Assembly: GCA_025936825.1 (NCBI GenBank)
Contig: JAICSO010000031.1
Span: 1 to 44,763 of the forward strand
Direction of reading: 5' to 3'
Length of the DNA stretch: 44,763 nucleotides
From: Terriglobales bacterium
GTDB taxonomy: Bacteria > Acidobacteriota > Terriglobia > Terriglobales > Acidobacteriaceae
Shown here: positions 15,871-23,272 of the stretch, one piece after another
How the letters are laid out: each line of letters begins with the position of its first letter
Numbering within the stretch: the stretch's first letter is position 1
Notes under the pieces: model-generated
What the model saw: only the letters and a program-made list of their open reading frames with translations
What the model was told of the DNA's origin: nothing
Database searches by the model: none
Program-made: the position numbers and the translations under genes

Positions 15871-16350
15871 ATGAGAATCAGGATTTTTGTGGGGGTGTGT
15901 GTAGTCGCTCTTAGCAGCATGACGTTTGCACAAAACAAGGTTTCAGGCACCGCGCATTGCAACAAACCCGATGTTCAGCAGAAGGTTGATATTTCGGATC
16001 ACACAGGGCACATGCTGACACTCACGCAGGCGAAGTGCACTTGGACCAAGCCGCTCGATGTCGACGGCGTCCAGAGCAAAGACGGCGAGGACAGCGGTGT
16101 GAGCGACGTTTACGGGATGGCGGGAACTGGGCATGGCTATTACATTGACACAATGGCCAATGGCGACAAAAGCTTTGTCAAATGGCAGGGAAAGCAGTCA
16201 GCCGACGGAGCCGCTGAAGGAACTTGGAAGTACGTCGGTGGAACTGGGAAATTCAAAACTCTGAAAGGCAGCGGAACTTACAAAGGCAAAGCCGAGCAAG
16301 ATGGCAGTGTGACGTTTGATGTTGAGGGCGAGTACACGTTGGGGAAGTAG
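15871..16350 (+). CDS. Secreted hypothetical protein
   Basis: 159 aa from the ATG at 15871, which has AGGAG 7 bases upstream; the in-frame extension upstream reads through the promoter. Residues 1-20 are a signal peptide (FVGVCVVALSSMTFAQ). The mature part is rich in Gly, Lys, Asp and Thr with short beta-strand-like pieces, ending in GGTGKFKTLKGSGTYKGK and TFDVEGEY, which suggests a small all-beta barrel in which a solute could be bound. Two Cys (CNK and KCTW) could form a disulfide. I do not recognise a family with certainty. It stands alone. Confidence 0.8.
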   Translation: MRIRIFVGVCVVALSSMTFAQNKVSGTAHCNKPDVQQKVDISDHTGHMLTLTQAKCTWTKPLDVDGVQSKDGEDSGVSDVYGMAGTGHGYYIDTMANGDKSFVKWQGKQSADGAAEGTWKYVGGTGKFKTLKGSGTYKGKAEQDGSVTFDVEGEYTLGK

Positions 16351-16363
16351 TGGGTTTTGTTCA

Positions 16364-16401
16364 GTCCCACGCTCTCGAAGAAAGCGCGACCAGGGTGGGA
16401 C
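16364..16401. repeat. Palindrome after the secreted hypothetical
   Basis: GTCCCAC (16364-16370) pairs with GTGGGAC (16395-16401), with an inner CGCT/AGCG pairing. It lies 14 bp after the plus-strand stop codon and 16 bp before the end of the convergent gene, so it could act as a bidirectional terminator hairpin, although there is no strong T-run on either side. Confidence 0.6.
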
Positions 16402-16416
16402 GACATGGAATTAACT

Positions 16417-16680
16417 TTATGAACGCCTTTCAATCCCCACAGACGCCGGCGATTGCGGCGTGTCTTTCAGCGGCGGATTCCAAGGTTCATCGTGCCGGCG
16501 GCTCCAGTAGCTGTGAACGCTCAGAATGAAAATGACCGTCCACACAACAGTCTCCCAATCAAGGCCCCCTTTTCTAAAGGCCTCGGTTGCACCTGCGGCC
16601 ACGCATACTATCGCAACCAACGCGTCTTTGAATGATGCACGGCGTTCCGTAATACGCCGATTTGGAATCTGATCAAACAC
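16417..16680 (-). CDS. Small membrane protein directly after sdhA
   Basis: 87 aa. The GTG start (16680-16678) abuts the sdhA stop codon with no gap, so it is likely translated by coupling. Two hydrophobic segments are visible, about residues 17-35 (SFKDALVAIVCVAAGATEAF) and 43-60 (ETVVWTVIFILSVHSYW), flanked by Arg-rich ends. It is not SdhB (no Cys clusters) and does not look like SdhD. I do not recognise it. The position suggests a link to the dehydrogenase, but it could be a passenger. Confidence 0.6.
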   Translation of the reverse strand: MFDQIPNRRITERRASFKDALVAIVCVAAGATEAFRKGGLDWETVVWTVIFILSVHSYWSRRHDEPWNPPLKDTPQSPASVGIERRS

Positions 16681-18450
16681 TCAATATTTCCTTGCTCTCG
16701 GTGGGATCAGCGACACATCCACCGGCTCGAACTCAAACTTCGGCTCATCCGCGTCCGGAGCGAAGTAGGCTTTCGTGGTCTTGAGCCAATTTTTGTCATC
16801 GCGCTCGGGGAAGTCGGGCTTGTAGTGTGCGCCGCGAGATTCGTCGCGCATGCGCGCCCCCTGGGCAATCACTCGCGATAACTGCAGCATGTTGTAAAGC
16901 TGGCGCGTGAAAACGAAAGATGTATTCGCCCACATCGAACGATCACTCAAATTGATGTTGCGATAGCGTTCAAGCAACTCCACCAGCTTGGCATCGGTTT
17001 GGACCAGATTGTTGTTGTATCGGATAACTGTGCAATCCTTGGTCATCAACTCGCCCAGTTCACGCCAAAGTCGGAATGGGTTCTCCGAGCCATCCGACTT
17101 CATCAGGTTGGCATTGATCTCTTCCTGACGTTTGCGCTCGGAATCAAAATGCCCGTTGCTCGGCGCCGCCGACTGTGAACGCGCATACCGCACCGCATTC
17201 GGCCCCGCGCTGAACCCGCCGAAGATGCACGATACCAGCGAATTCGCCCCAAGCCGGTTGGCACCGTGGTATTGGTATTCGCACTCGCCGGCGGCAAAAA
17301 TCCCGGGAATGTTCGTCGCCTGGTTGAAGTCCACCCACAGCCCGCCCATGGTGTAGTGCATGCCGGGGAAAATCTTCATCGGCGTGTCGCGCGGATCGTC
17401 TCCCACAAACTTCTCGTAGATTTCCAGAATGCCCTCGAGCTTGCGATCGAGGGTCGCGCGATCGATGTGCGTAAGGTCGAGGTAGACCATCGGCTTGCCG
17501 TCGATGCCGAGGTTGTACTCGAAAACCACTTTGAAGATGGCGCGCGTCGCAACATCTCGGGGAACCAGGTTGCCGTACTTCGGATACCATTCTTCGAGGA
17601 AGTACCAGCGCTCGCTTTCCGGAATCGCTTTCGGATCTCGCTTGTCGCCCGCATTCTTCGGCACCCACACGCGACCACCTTCACCACGCGCCGACTCCGA
17701 CATTAGGCGCAGCTTGTCTTCGCCTGGAATCGAGGTTGGGTGCACCTGAATGAACTCGCCGTTCGCGTAATAGCAACCTTGCTGATAGAGCGCCGACTGC
17801 GCCGCTCCCGTGCACACCACCGAGTTCGTGCTCTTGCCGAAGATGGCACCAATGCCGCCGGTTGCCATGATGACGGCGTCGGCGGGGAAGGTGCGCACTT
17901 CCATGGTGCGCAGATCGATGGCGCAGATACCACGCGCGATGCGATTGCTATCGAGCACCGCCGAGAGAAATTCCCACGCTTCGTACTTGGTGACCTTGCC
18001 TTCAGACTCGTACCGCCGCACCTGCTCATCGAGAGCGTAAAGAAGTTGCTGGCCGGTGGTTGCTCCCGCAAATGCCGTGCGGTGATGCAGCGTACCGCCG
18101 AAGCGCCGGAAATCCAGCAATCCTTCTGGGGTACGATTAAACGGCACGCCCATGCGATCCAAGAGATCAATGATCCCCGGCGCAGCCTCGCACATGGCCT
18201 TGATTGGAGGCTGGTTGCCGAGGAAGTCGCCGCCGTAAACTGTGTCGTCGAAGTGCTGCCAGGTGGAATCGCCTTCGCCCTTCAGGTTCTTCGCGGCGTT
18301 AATTCCGCCTTGCGCGCAGACCGAATGCGAACGCTTCACCGGCACGATCGAGAACAGGTCAACGTGCCCGCCCATCTCGGCGATCTTGATGGTCGCCGCA
18401 AGCCCTGCGAGTCCGCCACCAACGACGATGATTTTGGGATTAGCTGCCAT
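16681..18450 (-). CDS. sdhA: Succinate dehydrogenase/fumarate reductase flavoprotein subunit
   Basis: 589 aa. Oxidises succinate to fumarate (or the reverse) with covalently bound FAD. FAD-binding GGGLAGLAA is at 11-19, and His42 in RSHSVCAQGGIN is the expected FAD attachment site. The substrate region has HPTSIPG, then SARGEGG, and HYTMGGLWVD carries active-site residues; the C-terminal domain has GARMRDESRGAHYKPDFPERDD. The length and sequence style fit the SdhA of class B-type (Bacillus/Bacteroides-like) complexes, agreeing with the single large cytochrome b subunit upstream. sdhC lies 87 bp upstream with heptamer repeats between. No iron-sulfur subunit gene follows. Confidence 0.96.
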   Translation of the reverse strand: MAANPKIIVVGGGLAGLAATIKIAEMGGHVDLFSIVPVKRSHSVCAQGGINAAKNLKGEGDSTWQHFDDTVYGGDFLGNQPPIKAMCEAAPGIIDLLDRMGVPFNRTPEGLLDFRRFGGTLHHRTAFAGATTGQQLLYALDEQVRRYESEGKVTKYEAWEFLSAVLDSNRIARGICAIDLRTMEVRTFPADAVIMATGGIGAIFGKSTNSVVCTGAAQSALYQQGCYYANGEFIQVHPTSIPGEDKLRLMSESARGEGGRVWVPKNAGDKRDPKAIPESERWYFLEEWYPKYGNLVPRDVATRAIFKVVFEYNLGIDGKPMVYLDLTHIDRATLDRKLEGILEIYEKFVGDDPRDTPMKIFPGMHYTMGGLWVDFNQATNIPGIFAAGECEYQYHGANRLGANSLVSCIFGGFSAGPNAVRYARSQSAAPSNGHFDSERKRQEEINANLMKSDGSENPFRLWRELGELMTKDCTVIRYNNNLVQTDAKLVELLERYRNINLSDRSMWANTSFVFTRQLYNMLQLSRVIAQGARMRDESRGAHYKPDFPERDDKNWLKTTKAYFAPDADEPKFEFEPVDVSLIPPRARKY

Positions 18451-18452
18451 TT

Positions 18453-18531
18453 CAGCTCTTAGCTGTTAGCTCGTAGCTGTTAGCTAAACCAGTGGGTTCA
18501 AGCTAAAAGCTAAGAGCTAATGGCTAACAGC
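18453..18531. repeat. Heptamer repeats in inverted halves between sdhC and sdhA
   Basis: From 18453: CAGCTCT, TAGCTGT, TAGCTCG, TAGCTGT, TAGCTAA; then after a 13-bp gap AGCTAAA, AGCTAAG, AGCTAAT, GGCTAAC and AGC. Both halves keep a strict 7-bp period, and the second is roughly the reverse complement of the first, so the spacer can fold into one long imperfect hairpin inside the sdhC-sdhA message. Confidence 0.85.
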
Positions 18532-18537
18532 ACCGCC

Positions 18538-19314
18538 TCACTTCATCGTGTACGAATCCATCTCGTTGGCGCTCGGCTGAAAGGGCTGCTGCGGCACGGA
18601 CCGGAACGAATACAAGGTTGCGAATCCTACGCCAATGAACAACAGCGCGATTGCTACGCAAACGTATCCCCATCGTCTTCGCGCGATAGGGCCTTGGGTG
18701 ATCCCCCACTTGGCCGCAAACAGCCACAATCCGTAGGCGAAATGCCATGAGGCAGCGATGATTCCGACCACGTAAAACACAAACTGCCAGGCGACGAACA
18801 ACTCATTTTGCACTTTGCCAAATGCAGAACCCGGATACGTCAATAGGTGTACGCCTGTAAAACGCAGATGCCAGGTATGCCAAACGATGTAAGCGAATGT
18901 GACCGCACCCGTCCAGCGCTGGGCGGCGTACATCCAGTTGCCGGTCCAGGGATACTCGCTAACATTGCTCTCGCCGCGATACCAGATGTAGAACCCGTAA
19001 AGCGCGTGATAGGTAATCGGAATCCAGATCCCGAATAGCTCGAGAAAGAAGACGAATGGGAATCCGCTGAGGAGTTCCACTTGCTTTGCGTACGCCCCCG
19101 GGCCTCTCGTCGCGAACGCGTTGGACACGAAGTGCTCGATGAGGAATAGCCCGACCGGCACAATCCCGCTGAGGGAGTGCAGACGGCGCCAGAAAAAGGA
19201 GTGTCCCTGGCCTGCTCGCAGCGGAGCGACGCCACTTTTGACCACCGGAGTTGTACTTGGAGCAGTTGCCACGAAGTCCCTTGCGTAGTCGCGAATGAAG
19301 AGCGAACTCATCAT
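18538..19314 (-). CDS. sdhC: Succinate dehydrogenase cytochrome b subunit
   Basis: 258 aa. Five hydrophobic segments with conserved His residues suit a di-heme b558-type anchor that passes electrons from SdhA/SdhB to quinone: RRLHSLSGIVP, FLIEHFVSNA, TYHALYGFYIW, IVWHTWHLRFTG and ASWHFAYGLW. One large subunit of this kind replaces the SdhC/SdhD pair. The first two codons are ATG ATG; no strong ribosome site is visible upstream. It starts 129 bp from the divergent lptFG gene and is followed by sdhA. Confidence 0.93.
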   Translation of the reverse strand: MMSSLFIRDYARDFVATAPSTTPVVKSGVAPLRAGQGHSFFWRRLHSLSGIVPVGLFLIEHFVSNAFATRGPGAYAKQVELLSGFPFVFFLELFGIWIPITYHALYGFYIWYRGESNVSEYPWTGNWMYAAQRWTGAVTFAYIVWHTWHLRFTGVHLLTYPGSAFGKVQNELFVAWQFVFYVVGIIAASWHFAYGLWLFAAKWGITQGPIARRRWGYVCVAIALLFIGVGFATLYSFRSVPQQPFQPSANEMDSYTMK

Positions 19315-19443
19315 TATCTTGGCGGAAGGAAAGCCAAGTCAAATCGGTGCGGGTAATTTTGTGAATTAAGGGCGCGAATTGCGCGCCAAACAAAGTGCAG
19401 TATTGCACCTTTCGTAGCGTGCTAGACTCCAGCTATTGCGGGC

Positions 19444-21774
19444 ATGCGGATCCTCAGGCGCTACATTCTCGGCGAAGTCACCTCGCACGCGCTTATCGGC
19501 ACCGGAATCTTCACATTCATAATTTTCACCAAACAACTAGGACAGATCCTTGAGCTCGTGGTGCGCAACAGCGCACCCTTACCCAGCGCAATCGAGCTAT
19601 TCCTGCTGATCATTCCCGGAGCTCTAACGATCACCTTGCCTGCGGGTGTGCTGATTGGGGTACTGCTGGGATTGAGCCGCCTCGCCGCCGACAGCGAGAT
19701 TACCGCCATGAAGGCGTGCGGTATCAGCCTCAGCAAATTCCTGCAAACCCTTTCGATCTTTTTTCTAGGCGCTTGGATACTGGCGCTTGCAAACAGCGTG
19801 TATCTCGCGCCGCGTTCTCAGCAGGCGTTGTCGCATCTAGAAGATCGCCTCAGGGGATCTCAAGTCTCGTTCGAGATCCAGCCACGGGTTTTCTACGAAG
19901 GATTTCCAAAACTTGTTCTCTACGTTCACGACGTGAAGAGTGCGCAAGGAGCGGCGATCTGGAAAGGCGTGTTCATTGCCGACATCAGCGACCCCGCTGC
20001 GCCGCGCATCACGCTTGCCGAGCGCGGAATCCTGGTCAGCGAGGGGAAGAACCTGCTGCATCTTCACCTGATCAACGGGTCGTCGCACGAAACCGTGGCC
20101 AATGAACCGGACAAATACCAGATCTCCACGTTCCAGGAAACCGACTTGCCGATCACGTTGCCAGAGACCAGCGCGGCGAAAGACCAGCCGCCATCAGCGA
20201 TTGGGGAAGTTCCCACGTGGCAACTCCCGGGCCTGGCTCGCACGCGAAAGAACCCGGCCGCGGGGCGCTGGTATTGGATCGAATTCCATCGGCGATTCGC
20301 GCTGCCCACCGCATGTCTCGTCCTTGGACTCGTTGGCTTCCCGTTGGGCATGTCGGCAAAGAAGGGCGGCAAGTCAACAGGCTTTGTGCTCACCGTCGTT
20401 CTTGTCTTCGCCTACTACTTCGTATCATTGCTCGGCGTCTCTCTGTCGAGGCAGGGGAAACTCTCGCCTTTCGCCGGGGTCTGGCTTGCGGACTTTGCAT
20501 GCCTTGGCCTGGGTGTGTTCTTGATCTGGCGCTCGGAAAAACGCCCGTTTGAGATCACCGCGCTTAAGGGGATCTGGACAGCATTGAAAGCGCGCTTCCA
20601 GCGAGGGGAACTGCTGCTCCCCACATCTGGCCAGAATGCGTTTCACCGCGCCGCAACCCGAACACGATTTTTCGCCAGCGGCTTTCCGATGATCTTGGAC
20701 GATTACGTCCTGCGCGATTTCGTGTTCAACTTCGCGCTCATCCTGGGATCGATCACCGTGCTCTCGCTAATTTTCACGGTATTCGAATTGATTGGTGACA
20801 TTCTGAAAAACCAGGTTTCGCCATGGGTGGTAGGCGAATATCTGCTGAACGTGACTCCGTTTTTTCTGTACAACACAGCGCAATACGGCGTGTTGCTGTC
20901 GGTATTGATCACTCTTGGCCTGATGCAGCGCTCCAACGAAGTGACGGCCATGAAGGCTACCGGCATCAGCATTTATCGAATTATTGTTCCTGTGCTGGTC
21001 GCTGCCGTTCTGGTCTCTGCCGGCCTCTTCCTCTCCGACCAGTTCTACTTGCCGCACACCAACAAGCGTCAGGACGCGCTGCTGAACAAGATCAAAGGCA
21101 GGCCCGCGCAGACCTACCTGAACCCATCGCGCAAATGGATCTTCGGTGCGAACTCCACCATTTATTACTACCAAGTATTCGATTCCGATCGAAACGAGTT
21201 CGGCGATCTTTCCGTCTTCCAATTCAAGCCCAGCACCTTTGAACTTCTGAACCGCATTTACGCAAACCGCGCACAGTGGGACGCGAGCCTGAAGCGTTGG
21301 GTGTGCACGCAGGGGTGGGAACGGTCTTTCCAGGGATCCGCGATCAGTGACTACCGAACTTATGACGCTTCCACCTTTGCCTCCGTTTCCGAGCCGCCGG
21401 AATACTTTAAGAAAGAAGTAAAGCAGTCGCTGGAGATGAACTACGAGCAGCTGCGCCGGTATATTCACGACCTGCAGCAGAGCGGTTTTGAGGTGGTGAA
21501 GCTCAAAGTCCAATTGCAGAAAAAAATAGCGTTCCCGTTCGTCACATTCGTCATGGGCGTGCTTGCTATTCCGTTTGCACTCTCAGCGCGGAAACGCGGG
21601 GCTGTGGCGGGTGTCGCAACCGCGATTGGAATTGCCGTGATTTACACCGTGGTTTCGGGTTTATTCGAGTCAATGGGGAACATCAGTTCCTTACCTCCAG
21701 TTCTGGCCGCTTGGTCCCCGGACGTGATCTTTGCGCTGGTTGGCGGATATCTGATTCTGAAGGTCCCAACCTAA
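19444..21774 (+). CDS. Fused LptF-LptG lipopolysaccharide export permease
   Basis: 776 aa, about twice the length of LptF or LptG. Two YjgP/YjgQ-family permease halves lie in one chain. The first (about 1-365) has RRYILGEV and the coupling-helix motif EITAMKACGIS at 85-95; the second (from about 417) has LDDYVLRDF and the matching EVTAMKATGIS near 499. Each half has the usual layout of helices, a periplasmic beta-jellyroll, and more helices. A cytoplasmic linker of about 40 residues joins them. In the Lpt system these two proteins pair with two LptB ATPases to extract lipopolysaccharide from the inner membrane. The fusion would give one-to-one stoichiometry. No lptB, lptA or lptC gene is adjacent. 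Start ATG at 19444. Confidence 0.92.
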   Translation: MRILRRYILGEVTSHALIGTGIFTFIIFTKQLGQILELVVRNSAPLPSAIELFLLIIPGALTITLPAGVLIGVLLGLSRLAADSEITAMKACGISLSKFLQTLSIFFLGAWILALANSVYLAPRSQQALSHLEDRLRGSQVSFEIQPRVFYEGFPKLVLYVHDVKSAQGAAIWKGVFIADISDPAAPRITLAERGILVSEGKNLLHLHLINGSSHETVANEPDKYQISTFQETDLPITLPETSAAKDQPPSAIGEVPTWQLPGLARTRKNPAAGRWYWIEFHRRFALPTACLVLGLVGFPLGMSAKKGGKSTGFVLTVVLVFAYYFVSLLGVSLSRQGKLSPFAGVWLADFACLGLGVFLIWRSEKRPFEITALKGIWTALKARFQRGELLLPTSGQNAFHRAATRTRFFASGFPMILDDYVLRDFVFNFALILGSITVLSLIFTVFELIGDILKNQVSPWVVGEYLLNVTPFFLYNTAQYGVLLSVLITLGLMQRSNEVTAMKATGISIYRIIVPVLVAAVLVSAGLFLSDQFYLPHTNKRQDALLNKIKGRPAQTYLNPSRKWIFGANSTIYYYQVFDSDRNEFGDLSVFQFKPSTFELLNRIYANRAQWDASLKRWVCTQGWERSFQGSAISDYRTYDASTFASVSEPPEYFKKEVKQSLEMNYEQLRRYIHDLQQSGFEVVKLKVQLQKKIAFPFVTFVMGVLAIPFALSARKRGAVAGVATAIGIAVIYTVVSGLFESMGNISSLPPVLAAWSPDVIFALVGGYLILKVPT

Positions 21775-21845
21775 TCACGCTTCATGCATCCAGATGGACT
21801 CGGGCGAGTGAAAGCCTGTTTCCTCGCCCCTTCCCGCTCTTTTCC

Positions 21846-22280
21846 CTATGATCTGGCGGGTAGCGGTTGAGTCGTTCTCATGCGGACCGTGGAGGTGGAC
21901 TCCTCGCGCACTGCGGTTAATTGAGCCAGCGAGAATGCCGCAACCGCAAGTCCAAGATCGCGCACTGCAACGTCGAGAAACTTACCCATGATCAGCAGAT
22001 TTAACGCAATGGCAACCAGCCATGCGGTGACAACGTAGGCACCCACTTTGGTGAAGTGCGACAACACCACGATTCCAGCGATGATCTCGATCACCCCGAC
22101 GATGTGCATGAACGTGACCGGGCTTACAGGAACGATTCTTGTTGCGACAGGATTCAGGTACGCCTCCCAGTTGGTAAGCAGGTTGAAAAACTTATCCAGC
22201 CCGGCCGCGATGGGGACGAAGCCAAATAGCACGCGCAGTGCCCACCAAGTGGTATTCAGTCGATTGTCTGTGTTTTGCAT
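21846..22280 (-). CDS. DoxX family membrane protein
   Basis: 144 aa from the ATG at 22280, which has a strong AGGAGG site; a longer reading frame upstream runs through the divergent promoter region. Four hydrophobic segments are visible: WWALRVLFGFVPIAAGLDKF, FMHIVGVIEIIAGIVVL, VGAYVVTAWLVAIALNLLI and VRDLGLAVAAFSLAQL. The GLDKFFNLLTNWEAYL and VGVIEIIAGI stretches are typical of DoxX-like proteins, whose members are associated with redox or thiol stress in some bacteria. It is divergent from an ECF sigma gene and shares an identical promoter type with it, which suggests it belongs to that sigma factor's regulon. Confidence 0.9.
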   Translation of the reverse strand: MQNTDNRLNTTWWALRVLFGFVPIAAGLDKFFNLLTNWEAYLNPVATRIVPVSPVTFMHIVGVIEIIAGIVVLSHFTKVGAYVVTAWLVAIALNLLIMGKFLDVAVRDLGLAVAAFSLAQLTAVREESTSTVRMRTTQPLPARS

Positions 22281-22297
22281 TTTGCCTCCTGCCTGCA

Positions 22298-22326
22298 ATA
22301 GAGTCTTGCTTCGGAAGCCGGTTACA
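22298..22326 (-). promoter_or_regulatory. ECF-type promoter of doxX-like gene (TGTAAC-N17-CTCTAT)
   Basis: On the minus strand TGTAAC (22326-22321), 17 bp, then CTCTAT (22303-22298). It matches the plus-strand site at 22357-22385 in both hexamers, spacer length and the preceding GA. Transcription would start about 11 nt before the AUG. Confidence 0.75.
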
Positions 22327-22356
22327 AACGCGTCTATTGCCCTGAATTCGAACGCC

Positions 22357-22385
22357 TGTAACGTTTTTTGTGCTGGCGACTCTAT
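22357..22385 (+). promoter_or_regulatory. ECF-type promoter of the sigma gene (TGTAAC-N17-CTCTAT)
   Basis: TGTAAC (22357-22362), 17 bp, then CTCTAT (22380-22385), 22 bp before the sigma-factor ATG. It is unlike TTGACA/TATAAT and the same as the site driving the divergent DoxX gene, so it is probably recognised by the sigma factor itself (autoregulation). Confidence 0.75.
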
Positions 22386-22407
22386 CCTGTAGACCGGAAG
22401 AATCAGA

Positions 22408-23097
22408 ATGAGCCCTACTGTTCTCGAAGAGATGAATAGCACTGAGCCGCTGTCCGACGAAGAGATTGTTCGGCGCATTCTCGACGGCGAGACGGCGCTT
22501 TTTGAGCTGATCATGCGCCGCTATAACCAGCGCCTGTATCGCGTGGCGCGGGCCATCCTTCGCGACGACGCCGAAGCCGAAGACGTGATGCAAGACGCCT
22601 ACGTCCGTGCTTATGGGCATCTTTCGCAGTTTGCCGGCCGTTCGCAATTCGCCACCTGGCTCACGCGTATTGCGATCCACGAGGCGCTAGCACGCGTTCA
22701 GCGCCGCAAGAAGACCGATCAGTTGGGAGCGAATGAGTGGAACGATGGAGAAGGGGAGATGAATATTGCAGCGACAGCGCTGAATCCGGAAGAACAACTA
22801 TCCGCGTCGGAACTGGGCCGCGCGCTGGAGAGCGCAATTCTCTCCATCCCCGAGCAGTACCGCCTGGTGCTGATGATGCGCGACGTGGAACAACTCAGCA
22901 CTACCGAGACCGCGACCGCCCTTGACCTTACTGAAGAAAATGTCAAAGTGCGCCTGCACCGCGCGCGCGCCATGGTTCGCAAGAATCTGTTTGCTCAGGC
23001 AGGATCTGAAGCCCCACGCGCCTTCGGCTTCATGGGCGAGCGCTGTGATTGCGTGGTGGCCAGGGTGATGGCGAAGATTGCTGATTTGCGCGCTTAA
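22408..23097 (+). CDS. ECF sigma factor with Cys-containing C-terminal tail
   Basis: 229 aa. Region 2 (FELIMRRYNQRLYRVARAIL, DAEDVMQDAYVRAY) and region 4 (ALESAILSIPEQYRLVLMMRDVEQLSTTETATALDL, VKVRLHRARAMV) are complete, with the WLTRIAIHEAL segment typical of ECF factors. After region 4 is an extension of about 35 residues ending in ERCDCVVARVMAKI. A Cys-x-Cys there could sense metal or redox state in place of a separate anti-sigma factor, of which none is encoded nearby. Start ATG at 22408 with GGAAGA upstream. It probably transcribes itself and the divergent doxX-like gene. Confidence 0.93.
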   Translation: MSPTVLEEMNSTEPLSDEEIVRRILDGETALFELIMRRYNQRLYRVARAILRDDAEAEDVMQDAYVRAYGHLSQFAGRSQFATWLTRIAIHEALARVQRRKKTDQLGANEWNDGEGEMNIAATALNPEEQLSASELGRALESAILSIPEQYRLVLMMRDVEQLSTTETATALDLTEENVKVRLHRARAMVRKNLFAQAGSEAPRAFGFMGERCDCVVARVMAKIADLRA

Positions 23098-23112
23098 CCA
23101 ACCTTATGGGTA

Positions 23113-23206
23113 TGTTATTCCGAGCCGCTTTAGCGGCGAGGAATCTGTTTTTTGTGTGCATAGGAGAAAAGCAGGTTCCTCGAACCTAAAGGTTCTCGGA
23201 ATGACA
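23113..23206. repeat. Palindromic spacer element (GTCATCCCGAG family)
   Basis: Ends TGTTATTCCGAG (23113-23124) and CTCGGAATGACA (23195-23206) are inverted repeats matching at 11 of 12 positions. Inside, CCGCTTTAGCGG forms a hairpin next to GAGGAATCTG on the left, and GGTTCCTCGAACC and AACCTAAAGGTT fold on the right. No ORF is inside. Confidence 0.8.
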
Positions 23207-23250
23207 ATAAAGAAAAGGGGTTGTGGGGTGGACAACTGCGGTTAGATTTT

Positions 23251-23271
23251 CAACGACCAACGACCAACGAC
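23251..23271. repeat. Three exact heptamers (CAACGAC)
   Basis: CAACGAC is repeated three times in tandem, ending one base before the stop codon of the endonuclease III gene. It has the same period and same position relative to a stop codon as the ACTAGCC array at 1-118. Confidence 0.85.
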
Positions 23272-23272
23272 G

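Noticed and set aside
19280-19315. TTGACT-N18-GATAAT on the minus strand as an sdhC promoter
   Set aside because: The -10 box overlaps the start codon of sdhC, so transcripts would lack it.
22313-22514. N-terminal extension of the DoxX protein
   Set aside because: It runs through the ECF promoters and lacks a ribosome site, while the ATG at 22280 has AGGAGG.
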